64,000 bases of DNA from positions 1-64,000 of the forward strand of contig JANQID010000038.1 of the NCBI GenBank assembly GCA_028282325.1, in the 5' to 3' direction. The DNA comes from Chloroflexaceae bacterium (GTDB taxonomy: Bacteria; Chloroflexota; Chloroflexia; Chloroflexales; Chloroflexaceae). The notes below the pieces were generated by a model that saw only the letters and a list, made by a program, of their open reading frames with translations, had not been told where the DNA came from and made no database searches. Positions 38,495 through 47,833 of the stretch are shown piece by piece; position 1 is the first letter of the stretch; each line of letters starts with the position of its first letter. The position numbers and the translations under genes are program-made.

Positions 38495-39100
38495 ATGAGC
38501 AGCAGCGACGAAATGTATGATCGCGGCGTGTGGGACGCCGAGCACAACGATTTCAATTCATTCTATTATCAACACTATTTCTACTACCGTCGTGGGTATG
38601 ATGACGCACAGCGTTTTTTTCGTCATAAAAAACGATCGATACGGTCCCTAGTTCGTAGTATGCTGATCAATCTGGCAATCATCATACTCGTTGTTTCAGG
38701 CATCGGGTTTGGCATCCAGCAACTATCGCCACTTCCGGCATCTGAAACCGGAGAAATAGCGGCGGATCAGAATTCGCCCACTACCGTCCTATCTCCACTA
38801 CCCACCAAAATCATAGCAACACGCCCGCCCGCCCAACTACCGATGCCCACAACACAAGCAACGTTACGGGTCGGCATTACTGTGCGCGTCGTCAATGTCG
38901 GCGCATCTCCGCTCCGGGCGCGCAGCGGACCGGGGTTAGATCAGCCTGTGCAGGCGCGTTTCGCCGAGGAAACGCAAGTGACGATTGTTGAGGGGCCAAT
39001 TGAAGCGGATGGCTATATCTGGTGGCGTATTCAAAGCGGTGATCAGGATGGCTGGAGCGCCGATCGCAGCGTTGAGGGCATGATCTGGTTAGAGCCGTGA
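38495..39100 (+). CDS. membrane-anchored bacterial SH3-domain protein
   Basis: A 201-residue protein. The N-terminal 50 residues are cytoplasmic and rich in Tyr/Phe/Arg (FYYQHYFYYRRGYDDAQRFF). One transmembrane helix follows (about 54-76, LINLAIIILVVSGIGFGIQ), then a Pro/Thr-rich linker and an extracytoplasmic SH3b domain (about 125-200). The SH3b domain carries VRVVNVGASPLRARSGPG and WWRIQSGDQDGWSADRSV. SH3b domains bind peptidoglycan or other wall ligands in many bacteria. The exact role is unknown. Confidence 0.78.
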   Translation: MSSSDEMYDRGVWDAEHNDFNSFYYQHYFYYRRGYDDAQRFFRHKKRSIRSLVRSMLINLAIIILVVSGIGFGIQQLSPLPASETGEIAADQNSPTTVLSPLPTKIIATRPPAQLPMPTTQATLRVGITVRVVNVGASPLRARSGPGLDQPVQARFAEETQVTIVEGPIEADGYIWWRIQSGDQDGWSADRSVEGMIWLEP

Positions 39101-39130
39101 TATGCCAAGAAAATTCGAGCTAACGCCGCG

Positions 39131-39164
39131 ACCGCCAGTACATATACCACCACGTACTGGCGGT
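39131..39164. terminator. 11-bp hairpin between convergent genes
   Basis: ACCGCCAGTAC (39131-39141) and GTACTGGCGGT (39154-39164) pair perfectly around a 12-nt loop and run into TTT on the plus strand. On the opposite strand the stem is flanked by CCAAAA. It lies between the convergent SH3 and acyltransferase genes and probably terminates at least the plus-strand transcript. Confidence 0.65.
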
Positions 39165-39180
39165 TTTGGCGTCATCAAGA

Positions 39181-39858
39181 TCAAACCGCAACGTGTAACT
39201 GTTCCGCAGAGTCAGACTGATATGGACCACGCTTTTCCTCCGGGAGCAGCGCCGCAATTTGAAACATCATTTCATTTGTAAGCTGCGTCATCGTATCGGG
39301 AGGAATCCGACCATCGGGCGTCGATTCAACCACAAAGGGCTCACCGATACGTATGACCAGTTCTTTGCGCCGAAATGTTCCACCCAAACCATGATGCGAA
39401 CCACAGACCGCAACTGGAACCAGCGGCGCACCGCTCTGCATCCCAATACGAATCGCACCGCCGCGCCCCGGCTGAAGTACGCCGTTTCCGCTGCGATGAC
39501 CTTCGGGGAAAACTAGCATCGCCGCCCCCTTCTTCACTGCCTCAACCGTTGTATTGATCGCGTTCACATCACGCTTGCCGCGTTTCACGGGGATGACATA
39601 CATAGTGTAGAAAAACCAGCGGGTTAACGGTGAGCGAAAGAGTTCCTCCTTGCCCAGCCAGGTAAGCCGCCAGGAAAACGGCAATAGCGCACCGATCGCT
39701 GGAATATCAATCCAGTTGACGTGATTCATTACGAAGAGCATGCCGCCTTGTTTACGCGGCGGTAAATTCTCCAACCCTTCGATGCGCCAGCGCCACCAGC
39801 CAATCGCGATCATTGCATGGATAAAGAGGTAGATACAGCCGTAAATAATAGTGCCCAT
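39181..39858 (-). CDS. plsC: 1-acyl-sn-glycerol-3-phosphate acyltransferase (PlsC-like)
   Basis: A 225-residue membrane-associated LPLAT-family enzyme that would acylate lysophosphatidic acid in phospholipid synthesis. An N-terminal hydrophobic helix (residues 2-20) is followed by the catalytic NHVNWID block (N-H-x4-D, about residue 46), a GKEELFR block, the FPEGHRSGNG acceptor-binding motif (about residue 117) and VPVAVCGS. All four LPLAT motifs are in order. The start ATG 39858 follows GGAG. It is followed in the 3' direction by the shared hairpin and preceded by a DUF2231 gene 14 nt upstream. Confidence 0.9.
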   Translation of the reverse strand: MGTIIYGCIYLFIHAMIAIGWWRWRIEGLENLPPRKQGGMLFVMNHVNWIDIPAIGALLPFSWRLTWLGKEELFRSPLTRWFFYTMYVIPVKRGKRDVNAINTTVEAVKKGAAMLVFPEGHRSGNGVLQPGRGGAIRIGMQSGAPLVPVAVCGSHHGLGGTFRRKELVIRIGEPFVVESTPDGRIPPDTMTQLTNEMMFQIAALLPEEKRGPYQSDSAEQLHVAV

Positions 39859-39872
39859 ATACAATGCTCCGT

Positions 39873-40316
39873 TTATGATGCAATGCCTAATCGCAACGTG
39901 TAGACCAGATGCCCGCCAAGCCAGCCGCTCGCCAGCGTGAAAATGATGCCGATCATAATCAGGCGCAGATAACCGCCGCGCGCATCTGGATCGTCGAGTA
40001 TCGTCGGATTGCGTCGGCGCCGCAGCAGCGCTCGGCCATATATCAGAACGATCGCCACGCCGCCTATCGCATGGGCGTTCACCCAGGCTAGAAGTGCAGC
40101 ATCGCGCGGCACATCCGGGCCGACAAGCTGGCGGGCCGCATCAATCGCGCCGGTCAGTGTGGCGATCAGCGAGCCGACCCAGCCAAGGATTAGGGCATAA
40201 TACGCGCTAATTTCATATGCGCGTTCGCCGCGACGCAGATAGAGCCAGACGCCTATTCCATGCACGATCAGCAGCGCGATCGGGAAATGAACGGTGAATG
40301 GATGCCAAGGATACAT
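39873..40316 (-). CDS. DUF2231-type four-helix membrane protein
   Basis: A 147-residue protein with four transmembrane segments. The opening MYPWHPFTVHFPIALLI has the characteristic H-P-x-x-V-H-F-P motif of DUF2231 membrane proteins. These are probably haem or redox-related, but no function is firmly known. A second histidine-bearing helix (NAHAIGGVAIVLIYG) is present. AGGAG precedes ATG 40316 and a TATAAT box on this strand lies at 40335-40340 (extended TGGTATAAT). The 14-nt gap to the acyltransferase gene suggests co-transcription. Confidence 0.82.
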   Translation of the reverse strand: MYPWHPFTVHFPIALLIVHGIGVWLYLRRGERAYEISAYYALILGWVGSLIATLTGAIDAARQLVGPDVPRDAALLAWVNAHAIGGVAIVLIYGRALLRRRRNPTILDDPDARGGYLRLIMIGIIFTLASGWLGGHLVYTLRLGIAS

Positions 40317-40334
40317 ATGCGCTCCTGGCTGCGC

Positions 40335-40340
40335 ATTATA
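40335..40340 (-). promoter_or_regulatory. extended -10 upstream of the DUF2231 gene
   Basis: On the minus strand the sequence reads TGGTATAATG about 20 nt before the ATG at 40316, with AGGAG in between. A -35 at the right distance is not evident, fitting an extended -10 promoter. Confidence 0.5.
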
Positions 40341-40450
40341 CCATTGCTCTTCGCGCCATAGCCCGCTCAACCGGCGATACTTGACGTGATTCGCGGCTTC
40401 CTTCTATAATCAAGCGCCGATTTCACATCCCATCAGTCCAGTCCCCGCTA

Positions 40451-40654
40451 GTGACGAACGCCGCAAAGGAGCAATGCTCATGGAGGCTGATCAATTGGAA
40501 GATCGGCGCGACCGCGACCCCGCAGAACATCGCCGAAGAGGAAATGCTGGCCCAGATTCCCGGCGTTCGTATTCGAGAACGACTGGTACAGCAATATGAC
40601 GCACGACGCATTTCCACGAGAAAGCATAGAGCAACAGGCCACTGGTTAAAGTAA
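40451..40654 (+). CDS. possible small coupled open frame (uncertain)
   Basis: A 67-codon frame from GTG 40451 whose TAA overlaps the ATG of the metallopeptidase gene (TAATG). This geometry is typical for translational coupling. The peptide contains the helical stretch TPQNIAEEEMLAQIPGVRIRERLVQQY but no known family and no ribosome-binding site at the GTG. It occupies most of the 337-nt space between the DUF2231 and metallopeptidase genes. It could be a real small gene or a chance frame. Confidence 0.2.
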   Translation: MTNAAKEQCSWRLINWKIGATATPQNIAEEEMLAQIPGVRIRERLVQQYDARRISTRKHRATGHWLK

Positions 40655-41256
40655 TGAACAAGGAGTTTCCGAGCACCATCACGGTCGATGATACAACCCT
40701 ATCTCTCGTTGTAATCCGCAAGACAGTGAAAAATATCAACGCCCGACTGCGTGACGCGACATTGCACGTCAGCGTACCATTGCATACGTCTCACACAACG
40801 ATCAACGCGATATTGCCTTCGCTGGCCCGTCGACTGATCCGTCGTCAGCGCGCCCGCCAGATCAACAGCGACGATGACGCACTGGCCCTGGCTCAACGCG
40901 TGGCCCAGCGCTTCCCAACGCCAATCGAGGTCACCGCCACCAGTTTCTCGACAGCCCAACGGGCGCGCTGGGGCAGCTATAGCACCCGCACACACGCCAT
41001 TCGCCTCCACGCCGCGTTGCGCCATATGCCGCCCTGGGTGCTGGAAGCCGTGGTCGCGCACGAACTGGCCCACGTCGTACATCCCAACCATAGCCCGGCG
41101 TTCTGGTCATTGCTGCGCACAGTTTGTCCCAACACAGAACGTGCAGAAGCGTTTCTCGCCGGAGTAAACTGGCTGGCGCGAACCTGGGACGATCTGCCGC
41201 CCGTGGAGCGCGCACAGCTTCGGCAGGTCGCCGACGATGACGAAGGAGATTCGTGA
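40654..41256 (+). CDS. YgjP-like zinc metallopeptidase
   Basis: A 200-residue protein of the YgjP/DUF45 (WLM-like) metallopeptidase family. The active-site motif is VVAHELAHVVHPNHSPAFW (about residues 132-150): HELAH plus a third His (H-P-N-H-S-x-x-F-W). The upstream RWGSYS segment is the conserved W-G-S-C/Y-S element. Family members are linked to DNA-repair or restriction loci, but substrates are poorly known. The stop overlaps the ATG of the next gene by 1-2 bases (TGATG), so the two are coupled. Confidence 0.88.
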   Translation: MNKEFPSTITVDDTTLSLVVIRKTVKNINARLRDATLHVSVPLHTSHTTINAILPSLARRLIRRQRARQINSDDDALALAQRVAQRFPTPIEVTATSFSTAQRARWGSYSTRTHAIRLHAALRHMPPWVLEAVVAHELAHVVHPNHSPAFWSLLRTVCPNTERAEAFLAGVNWLARTWDDLPPVERAQLRQVADDDEGDS

Positions 41257-41879
41257 TGGCCGCCGCCGAAGGCTATCCTATACCCGCTGAAGCCGCTCGC
41301 GCTGAGATTATGGTCATCAATTCGCGGTTTATTGGCAGCGCCACTTACACACCAACAATCGATGCGGCAAAGGACTTCATCAATCAGGTTCGCGCTGAAT
41401 TCCCCGACGCGACGCACCATGCCTACGCTTACCTTGTCGGCTACGGCGCCAGCGTGATCGCCGGTATGAGCGACGCCGGCGAGCCGCCCGGAACGGCTGG
41501 ACGCCCGATGTTAGCCGTGGTGCGCGGCAGCGGTCTCGGCGATGTTACCGCAGTGGTCACCCGCTACTTCGGCGGCACACTGCTCGGAACCGGCGGCCTG
41601 GTGCGCGCCTATGGCGATGCCGTGAAAGCCGTGGTGGAGGTATTGCCGCGTACGCTCCGCATCGAACGCGGTTCGTTGTTGATTCGGGTAGGTTACGCCG
41701 ATTATGCGCTGGCCCGTAAGACCTTGGAAACGCATCAGGCCAACATCGACACAGAGGACTTCGCCGCCGACGTGATGCTCATCGCCACACTGCCCGTCAG
41801 CCAGATCGGCGCCTGCATCGCCGCCCTATCCGACGCGACGGCAGGTCGGGCTGAAGCTGTGTCCGAAAAGACCCCGTAA
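41256..41879 (+). CDS. YigZ/IMPACT family protein
   Basis: A 207-residue protein with the UPF0029 (Impact N-terminal-like) domain (about residues 15-125). It has DATHHAYAYLVGYG, GMSDAGEPPGTAGRPML and TRYFGGTLLGTGGLVRAYGDA, which are the family signatures, followed by a ferredoxin-like DUF1949 C-terminal domain. The start ATG 41256 is preferred over GTG 41253, with AAGGAG properly spaced. The biological role is unclear; the family is related to yeast/mammalian IMPACT, a translation regulator. Coupled to the upstream metallopeptidase. Confidence 0.92.
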   Translation: MAAAEGYPIPAEAARAEIMVINSRFIGSATYTPTIDAAKDFINQVRAEFPDATHHAYAYLVGYGASVIAGMSDAGEPPGTAGRPMLAVVRGSGLGDVTAVVTRYFGGTLLGTGGLVRAYGDAVKAVVEVLPRTLRIERGSLLIRVGYADYALARKTLETHQANIDTEDFAADVMLIATLPVSQIGACIAALSDATAGRAEAVSEKTP

Positions 41880-42039
41880 AACCAGCCCCCCTTTGCCTGC
41901 GCATTCGATGTCAATGCATCATCGACTATAGACGCTGATTCGACCGAAGCAGTCATCGTGGGGGTAAGGAAAAAACTGCTGATGCATCGCCGTTGGAATT
42001 GGGTAAACAGAAAGATCTCGCCCAGGATATGAATCGGGA

Positions 42040-42477
42040 TCAACGTTTGCAGAGTCGATCAAGCGCAGCGTTCCAGGCTTTCATTCGTTCGGGGCTGCCG
42101 CCGGTATCCGGGTGATGCAGACGCGCTATCGCTCGTCGAATCGCGCTTAACTCTTCCTCGCTGATACTGGGCAATAAGTTCGTCAAATCAATGACCTGAT
42201 CAGAGGAATCAGGTTTGTCGGACAACTCATATTTGAGCGCGCGCGCTTTCCACATATCTCGCTCGATACTCAGTGATGTATTCTCGCGCATCGTCTCGGT
42301 CAGCGTATTGACCATTTTGGCATGAGCGCGCACAGCTTCCGCCGCAGATTCCTGGGCCTTCTTGAGCTGGCGTAGCAAGCCGCGATTGAGCGCATGCACC
42401 TCAGAAAGCTCTCGTTGAAGCAATTCAAGCTCGGCATCGGTATGACTATTTTGTGCTGCATTGTTCGATGTCGTCAC
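42040..42477 (-). CDS. coiled-coil protein with a J-like HPD segment
   Basis: About 145 residues. Residues 10-85 form a long coiled coil (ELELLQRELSEVHALNRGLL). After a short acidic linker, the C-terminal 45 residues (SEEELSAIRRAIARLHHPD followed by TGGSPERMKAWNAALDRL) resemble helix II, the HPD loop and helix III of a DnaJ domain; helix I is not evident. No ATG is available; GTG 42477 (or TTG 42480) after AGAGG is the likely start. The function is unknown. It may present a client to DnaK, or the HPD may be structural only. Confidence 0.6.
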   Translation of the reverse strand: MTTSNNAAQNSHTDAELELLQRELSEVHALNRGLLRQLKKAQESAAEAVRAHAKMVNTLTETMRENTSLSIERDMWKARALKYELSDKPDSSDQVIDLTNLLPSISEEELSAIRRAIARLHHPDTGGSPERMKAWNAALDRLCKR

Positions 42478-42612
42478 CAACCTCTACCCCCATGGCTTGC
42501 ACCAAGCAATACGCAAAGAAAGCCGCGGTCGATCGCGCGCTTTGCACTATTCTACCAGAATAACGCAAGCCCCCTAAGCGTCTTTATGCAAACGGGAGTC
42601 CCTTACATTCGA

Positions 42613-42641
42613 TTGCGACGGGAAAAGCCGTATGGTAAAAT
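42613..42641 (+). promoter_or_regulatory. sigma-70 promoter of recN
   Basis: TTGCGA (42613-42618) and TAAAAT (42636-42641) lie exactly 17 nt apart, about 50 nt before the recN start. No LexA-type box was recognised next to it. Confidence 0.6.
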
Positions 42642-42692
42642 GCAAGGGCTTGCGGAAATGACGCTCAAATGTTTTACCCCAGATGCTCGCAT

Positions 42693-44522
42693 ATGCTGCT
42701 TGAGCTGCAGATTAGCGATTTCGCCATTATAGAGCAACTGCATCTGCGCCTGGAACCAGGGTTCAACGTTCTAACTGGCGAAACAGGCGCTGGCAAATCC
42801 ATTATCATCGACGCCCTCGGAACGTTGCGCGGCGGAAAAACTGACCCCGCCGCCGTTCGCACCGGGAGTATGCGTGCGCGCGTCGAAGGTGTATTTAGCT
42901 TGACCGATTGCCCGGCCCTGGAAAGCTCGCTGCGCGAATATGGCCTGTGGGAAGAGGATGATGATCACGTCATCCTTACCCGCGAGATCAGCGCCGAAAG
43001 CGGGCGTAGCGTGGCGCGGATCAACGGGCGAGCGGTGAGTATCAGCGTGCTGCGCGATATTGGTGGACGCCTGGTGGATATTCACGGCCAGCATGAGGGA
43101 TTATCGCTGTTCAACGTGCGCACGCATCTCGATATGCTCGATCGCTTCGGCAACCTGTTACATTTGCGCGAGCAGATAAGCGACCTGGCAGATCAGGTGC
43201 GCCAGGCGCGCGATGAACTGGAAACGCTGGACCAGAACGAGTCCCGGCGCCTCGAACGCATTGCAGAGTTGCGCTATCTCATCGAAGATGTCAGCGCCGT
43301 ACAACCCCAGCCTACCGAGGAGCACGATTTGTTGCACGAACGTCAGGTGCTCCAGAACGCCGCACGCATCACCGACCTTGTGCATACTGCGTACACGCTT
43401 CTATACCAGAGCGACGAGGCGCATCGATCACGCGCAACGCCGGCGGTCGAGACGATGGCGCGCATCGCCGATAGCCTGATCGAACTGGCGCGGTTTGACG
43501 CAGAAGCCGAGAAGCTGGCCGATCATGCCACTGAATTGCGCTATCAGGTCGAAGATCTTGCGGCGACGGTGCGCGCCTATCGCGATCATCTCGATTTCGA
43601 GCCTGGACGGCTGGATGAAATCGAAGAGCGATTGACGGTATTGCGCGACTTGCAGCGCAAATACAACGGCGCCATACCGGAACTGCTCGAACGCGCCGCT
43701 GACGCTGAAACCGAGATCGAGCGCTTATCGCATAGCGCCGAATATAGAGCGAGCCTGGAAGCCCGCGAAGCCGAGCTATTGAACGAGCTTGGCGCCATTG
43801 CCAGCGATCTCTCGCGCCGTCGCCGAACCACAGGCGATGAACTCGCACGCGAGATCGAAGGTGCGATGGGCGATCTGGCAATGCCGCATGTGCAGTTTCA
43901 CGTCAGCATAACCTATGAAGCCGATCCGCAAGGTGTGCGCGCCAACACCGATGCCATTCACGATCAATATGCCGCCTTTGACAAAACCGGCATCGATCGG
44001 GTTGAGTTCTTGATCTCCCCGAATCCCGGCGAATCGCTCAAACCGCTGGCGCGCATCGCATCCGGCGGTGAAAGCGCCCGCCTGCTCCTGGCGCTCAAGT
44101 CTATTCTTTCACGCGTCGATGATGTTCCCACACTTGTGTTCGACGAGATCGATGTCGGCGTCGGCGGGCGCGCTGGCCAGGTGGTTGGGCAGAAGCTGTG
44201 GGGAATGACCGAAACGCATCAGGTCATCTGCATCTCCCACTTGCCTCAAGTCGCCGCTTTTGCCGATACGCACTATGCCATCAGCAAGGAAATCATCGAT
44301 AATCGGACTCGCACCCGCATTGATCGTCTGAACAATGAAGAACGCATTGACGAACTGGCCGCTATGCTTGATGGCACGCCGGTAAGCGAACACAGTCGCG
44401 GGAACGCGCGTGAAATCACCGAGCGATCCACGGCACTGAAGCGCCGACATCACAACCAGACGCAGAACGCTCCCTCAAGCAAAACCCTGGAATCGAACCC
44501 TGATCCAGTCGCCGATCGTTAA
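42693..44522 (+). CDS. recN: DNA repair protein RecN
   Basis: A 609-residue SMC-like ATPase acting early in double-strand-break repair. Walker A GETGAGKSIIIDALG is at about residue 30. A long bipartite coiled coil covers about 150-370. The ABC signature SGGESARLLLALKS and Walker B TLVFDEIDVGVGGRAG are in the C-terminal half, followed by HLPQVAAFADTHY. The start MLLELQISDF fits homologues; a longer frame from 42669 is possible but adds non-homologous residues. The C-terminal tail after about 575 is polar and atypical. It is 36 nt upstream of the polymerase-like gene, so possibly co-transcribed with it. Confidence 0.95.
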   Translation: MLLELQISDFAIIEQLHLRLEPGFNVLTGETGAGKSIIIDALGTLRGGKTDPAAVRTGSMRARVEGVFSLTDCPALESSLREYGLWEEDDDHVILTREISAESGRSVARINGRAVSISVLRDIGGRLVDIHGQHEGLSLFNVRTHLDMLDRFGNLLHLREQISDLADQVRQARDELETLDQNESRRLERIAELRYLIEDVSAVQPQPTEEHDLLHERQVLQNAARITDLVHTAYTLLYQSDEAHRSRATPAVETMARIADSLIELARFDAEAEKLADHATELRYQVEDLAATVRAYRDHLDFEPGRLDEIEERLTVLRDLQRKYNGAIPELLERAADAETEIERLSHSAEYRASLEAREAELLNELGAIASDLSRRRRTTGDELAREIEGAMGDLAMPHVQFHVSITYEADPQGVRANTDAIHDQYAAFDKTGIDRVEFLISPNPGESLKPLARIASGGESARLLLALKSILSRVDDVPTLVFDEIDVGVGGRAGQVVGQKLWGMTETHQVICISHLPQVAAFADTHYAISKEIIDNRTRTRIDRLNNEERIDELAAMLDGTPVSEHSRGNAREITERSTALKRRHHNQTQNAPSSKTLESNPDPVADR

Positions 44523-44558
44523 TTATCGGGCATCTGGCATAACGAAAGGCGCCATCAT

Positions 44559-47500
44559 ATGCAACGACAAACAACATTGAGCCTGTGGTGCGAGCGCATT
44601 ATTGAAGGCGGCTGGCTGCTCGCCCTGACGCTCATACCGATATATTTCAATTTGCTCTCGGCGCGTCACTTCGAACCGGACAAAGCCACAACCCTACGCG
44701 CCATCGTGCTGGTGATGGTCGCCGCCGGGCTGGTGCGAGCACTTGAACATCTCTCGAACACGCCGTCAACATCCGCGCCGCCCGCCGGCGCCGACCAGCC
44801 GGCAGCGGATCATCCTGAGCTCTGGAAGCGTTTTTCCAACATTCCGCTGGCGGTTCCGGCGCTCGTGTACGCGCTGGTTTTCGTTGCTACTACGATCACG
44901 TCGGTGGTTCCGCTATCCAGCTTTCTGGGATCCTATCAGCGCCTCCAAGGAACATACACTCATCTTTCCTATATCGGGCTGTTTGCGATGGTTATCGCCA
45001 CGCTCCGCCGGCGCGAGCAACTCGAACGCGTCGTGATCGTGTCGTTACTGGCCGGCTTGACCGTTGCGAGTTACGGGCTGATCCAACATTTCCAGCTAGA
45101 TCCTTTGCCCTGGCGCGGTGATGTTATCACCCGCGTCGCTTCAACGATGGGGAATTCGATCTTTGTCGCCGCCTATATGATTATGATTGCGCCGCTGGCG
45201 CTGTATCGTCTGGTGGTTGGCGCGTATGAAGCGCAACGTGCGCCGGCATCAACGAATCCGTCAACCGATGCGCTCTGGGGGCTGGCATATGGCTTTTTGA
45301 TCGGCGGAACGCTGGCGTTTCTGCTGGCGATCATCAAATTCAGCGCTGTCATTCGCACGATCGATATGCGCTACTGGTGGGTGTTCCCCGGCGCGATCAT
45401 TGTCACCACCGCGCTGTGGACGCTCGCAACGGTCGGCGTGGAACGCAGCAATCGGCGTGTTCCGCTTTGGCCAGGGTTGATCTTCCTGACCTATCTCCTG
45501 ATGTTTGGTTTCGTTTTCGCGGGTTCGAGATCCGTGCAAGCTTTCGATGAAAGCATCGTGCGCGGCCTCAACTGGTGGATCTGGCTGTGGATGAGCCTGG
45601 GCGCGGTAACGGCATTTTATGGCCTGGCGCTGATGCTGCCCAAACGCCCGACTGAGGCTTCACGACTCTGGTTCATTCTCCAGACGATCGGTGCAGCGCT
45701 CATTTTGCTCGCCTTGCTGTCGGCAATCTTTTTCACTCAAAGCCGCGGGCCATGGATCGGAATGGGCTTCGGGCTGTTTGCGTTCTTCTCCTTGCTGCTC
45801 TGGCAAGCGATACGACGCGCGCAGGTGCAGGAGAAGCTTGCATTAGCCCGTGGGCTGCGCATCACGCTGGTAAGCTGGGTTGCCATCACGCTGGTATCGG
45901 GCGGTTTCCTGATTGTTTTTAACATCTCCAACGCGCCAATATTCCAACAATTGCGCGATGTTCCATATGTCGGGCGTATGGGGCGATTGCTGGAAGTGAA
46001 CGAAGGCACGGGGTTGGTACGGCGTTTGATCTGGATTGGCGATGAACACGCCGGCGGCGCGGTAGAGTTGATACAATCCGACTGGGTGCGTATGTTCATC
46101 GGCTGGGGACCGGAGAGCATGTTTGTCGCCTTCAACAAGTTTTATCCGCCCTCGTTGGCCAATGTTGAGGCGCGCGGCGCTTCCCCCGATCGTTCGCACC
46201 AGGCCATTCTTGATCAACTGGTGACCCGCGGCGTCATCGGGCTCATCAGCTATATCTTTGTGCTGATAAGCTTCTTCGTTCTCACCTGGCATCTGATACG
46301 TCGCAGCGACGATTGGCGCTGGCAGGTCTTCTTTATCGCTATGTTCAGCATTGTGCTCTCGCACTTCGCCGAGGGGCTCACCGGCATTCCTATCGTCTCC
46401 ACTTTGATGATGCTCTGGATGGCTATGGGGCTTACGGTCACGGGAGGCGCGCTGGCCGGCCACTATACGTTGGGCGGCGCAGCTACGCCATCCGCTAACG
46501 CTGAGAGCGAGTCAACTCCAACGATACCGACCGAAGCAACCGCGAAACGCGCCAAAACGAAAGGCGGACGGCGTGGTTCGGTAGCGCGCGGTGCGGCGAA
46601 AGTCGCCCGCACAACGAGCGCTAGGCCGCGCGGTCGTCAGCAGACTCCCGCTATCGCCATTGTTGTGTACGTGCTGTTGTTCGGTTTGGCGCTGGCTGGG
46701 GGCTGGTGGCTCAACTTGCGCCTTGTCTACGCCGATATGCTTTTCCAGGAAGGGCAATCACGGACCGAAAACCCACAGTCCGGCTTTCAGGAATTGGTGC
46801 GCGGCGCGGATGACTACCTGGCAACGATCCGCCGCAACCCATACGAAGATTTCTACTATCTGAACCTGGGGCGCACGCTGATGAACCTGGCCCAACAGCG
46901 CCAAGCCCAGGGCACTTCTATTGGCGCGCCAAAAACCGACGTCGATGCCAACGACCTATTACGCCTCGACAGTTCTGGAGCGGTAGAGACATTCATCCTT
47001 GAGCGATCGCCGATCGAACTGTTGAGCTACGCGGAAGCCGTTCTGCAAAACGCCCGTGAACTGAACCCGCTGAACAAGGATCACTATGCGAACCTGGGAC
47101 GATTGAACAGCTTCTGGTATGGCTGGACGCAGGATGAAGAGCGTTTGCGAGCATCGCTCGAATGGTTCGAAAAGGCCACAGAGGTCGCCCCGCAAGATGT
47201 AACTTTGATCAACGAGCGGGCCAGCGCAATCTCGCAAATGGGCCGCTATATGGAACTATCCGGCGACGCGGAAGGCGCTCAGCAGTATTATGCACAGGCC
47301 GAAGAGCTACTTCTCCACTCGAAAGAGCTTGACCCTAAATATGTTAATACCGATGTGCGTCTCGCCGACCTCTATCGTATTCAGGAGCAGATGGCCGAAG
47401 CAGTTGACCGGTACATTAACATTGTCCGGCAGTCGCCGCATCAACTCGACGCATCGATTGAGCAGATCGCCGACGCGCTCAACGGTCAGCCCGACTTGTT

Positions 47501-47825
47501 GCGCACGCTGCGCGATGCTTACAACGATGTCGCCGGCGATGACGCGTTGCTGTTCGCCATTTCCGGGTTGTTATCAGTTCGCGCGGGAGAGATGGATCAG
47601 GCGGTTAGCGCTTATGCCCGCGCCACCGCACTCCAACCAGAGAGTATCGAGTACCATCGCAACTATACGCTTGTGCTGAGCGATACGCAACGCTATGATC
47701 AGGCGTTGGTCGAAGCCCAGGCCACACTGGAGCTGTTGCAACGCCAAACCGGTCGCGAGAATGAACAGGCGCAGATGCAAGGGCTAATCGCGTTTCTCCA
47801 GCAGCAATCCGCCGGAGGACAATAG
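44559..47825 (+). CDS. O-antigen polymerase/ligase-like membrane protein with TPR tail
   Basis: A 1088-residue protein. The first roughly 640 residues contain about a dozen transmembrane segments and a Wzy_C/WaaL-type region with FFTQSRGPWIGMGFGLFAF (the conserved R-G-x-W/L motif) and a large periplasmic loop. A basic linker (about 670-705, many Lys/Arg) leads to one more helix (IAIVVYVLLFGLALAGGWWL) and an extracytoplasmic TPR domain (about 740-1088). It probably assembles or ligates a cell-surface polysaccharide. It is followed after 8 nt by a WecA/MraY-like gene, which supports glycan synthesis. Confidence 0.85.
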   Translation: MQRQTTLSLWCERIIEGGWLLALTLIPIYFNLLSARHFEPDKATTLRAIVLVMVAAGLVRALEHLSNTPSTSAPPAGADQPAADHPELWKRFSNIPLAVPALVYALVFVATTITSVVPLSSFLGSYQRLQGTYTHLSYIGLFAMVIATLRRREQLERVVIVSLLAGLTVASYGLIQHFQLDPLPWRGDVITRVASTMGNSIFVAAYMIMIAPLALYRLVVGAYEAQRAPASTNPSTDALWGLAYGFLIGGTLAFLLAIIKFSAVIRTIDMRYWWVFPGAIIVTTALWTLATVGVERSNRRVPLWPGLIFLTYLLMFGFVFAGSRSVQAFDESIVRGLNWWIWLWMSLGAVTAFYGLALMLPKRPTEASRLWFILQTIGAALILLALLSAIFFTQSRGPWIGMGFGLFAFFSLLLWQAIRRAQVQEKLALARGLRITLVSWVAITLVSGGFLIVFNISNAPIFQQLRDVPYVGRMGRLLEVNEGTGLVRRLIWIGDEHAGGAVELIQSDWVRMFIGWGPESMFVAFNKFYPPSLANVEARGASPDRSHQAILDQLVTRGVIGLISYIFVLISFFVLTWHLIRRSDDWRWQVFFIAMFSIVLSHFAEGLTGIPIVSTLMMLWMAMGLTVTGGALAGHYTLGGAATPSANAESESTPTIPTEATAKRAKTKGGRRGSVARGAAKVARTTSARPRGRQQTPAIAIVVYVLLFGLALAGGWWLNLRLVYADMLFQEGQSRTENPQSGFQELVRGADDYLATIRRNPYEDFYYLNLGRTLMNLAQQRQAQGTSIGAPKTDVDANDLLRLDSSGAVETFILERSPIELLSYAEAVLQNARELNPLNKDHYANLGRLNSFWYGWTQDEERLRASLEWFEKATEVAPQDVTLINERASAISQMGRYMELSGDAEGAQQYYAQAEELLLHSKELDPKYVNTDVRLADLYRIQEQMAEAVDRYINIVRQSPHQLDASIEQIADALNGQPDLLRTLRDAYNDVAGDDALLFAISGLLSVRAGEMDQAVSAYARATALQPESIEYHRNYTLVLSDTQRYDQALVEAQATLELLQRQTGRENEQAQMQGLIAFLQQQSAGGQ

Positions 47826-47833
47826 ACAGCATA

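Noticed and set aside
41735-42043. 102-codon minus-strand frame between the YigZ and coiled-coil genes
   Set aside because: It mostly mirrors the YigZ C-terminus, and no family is recognisable.
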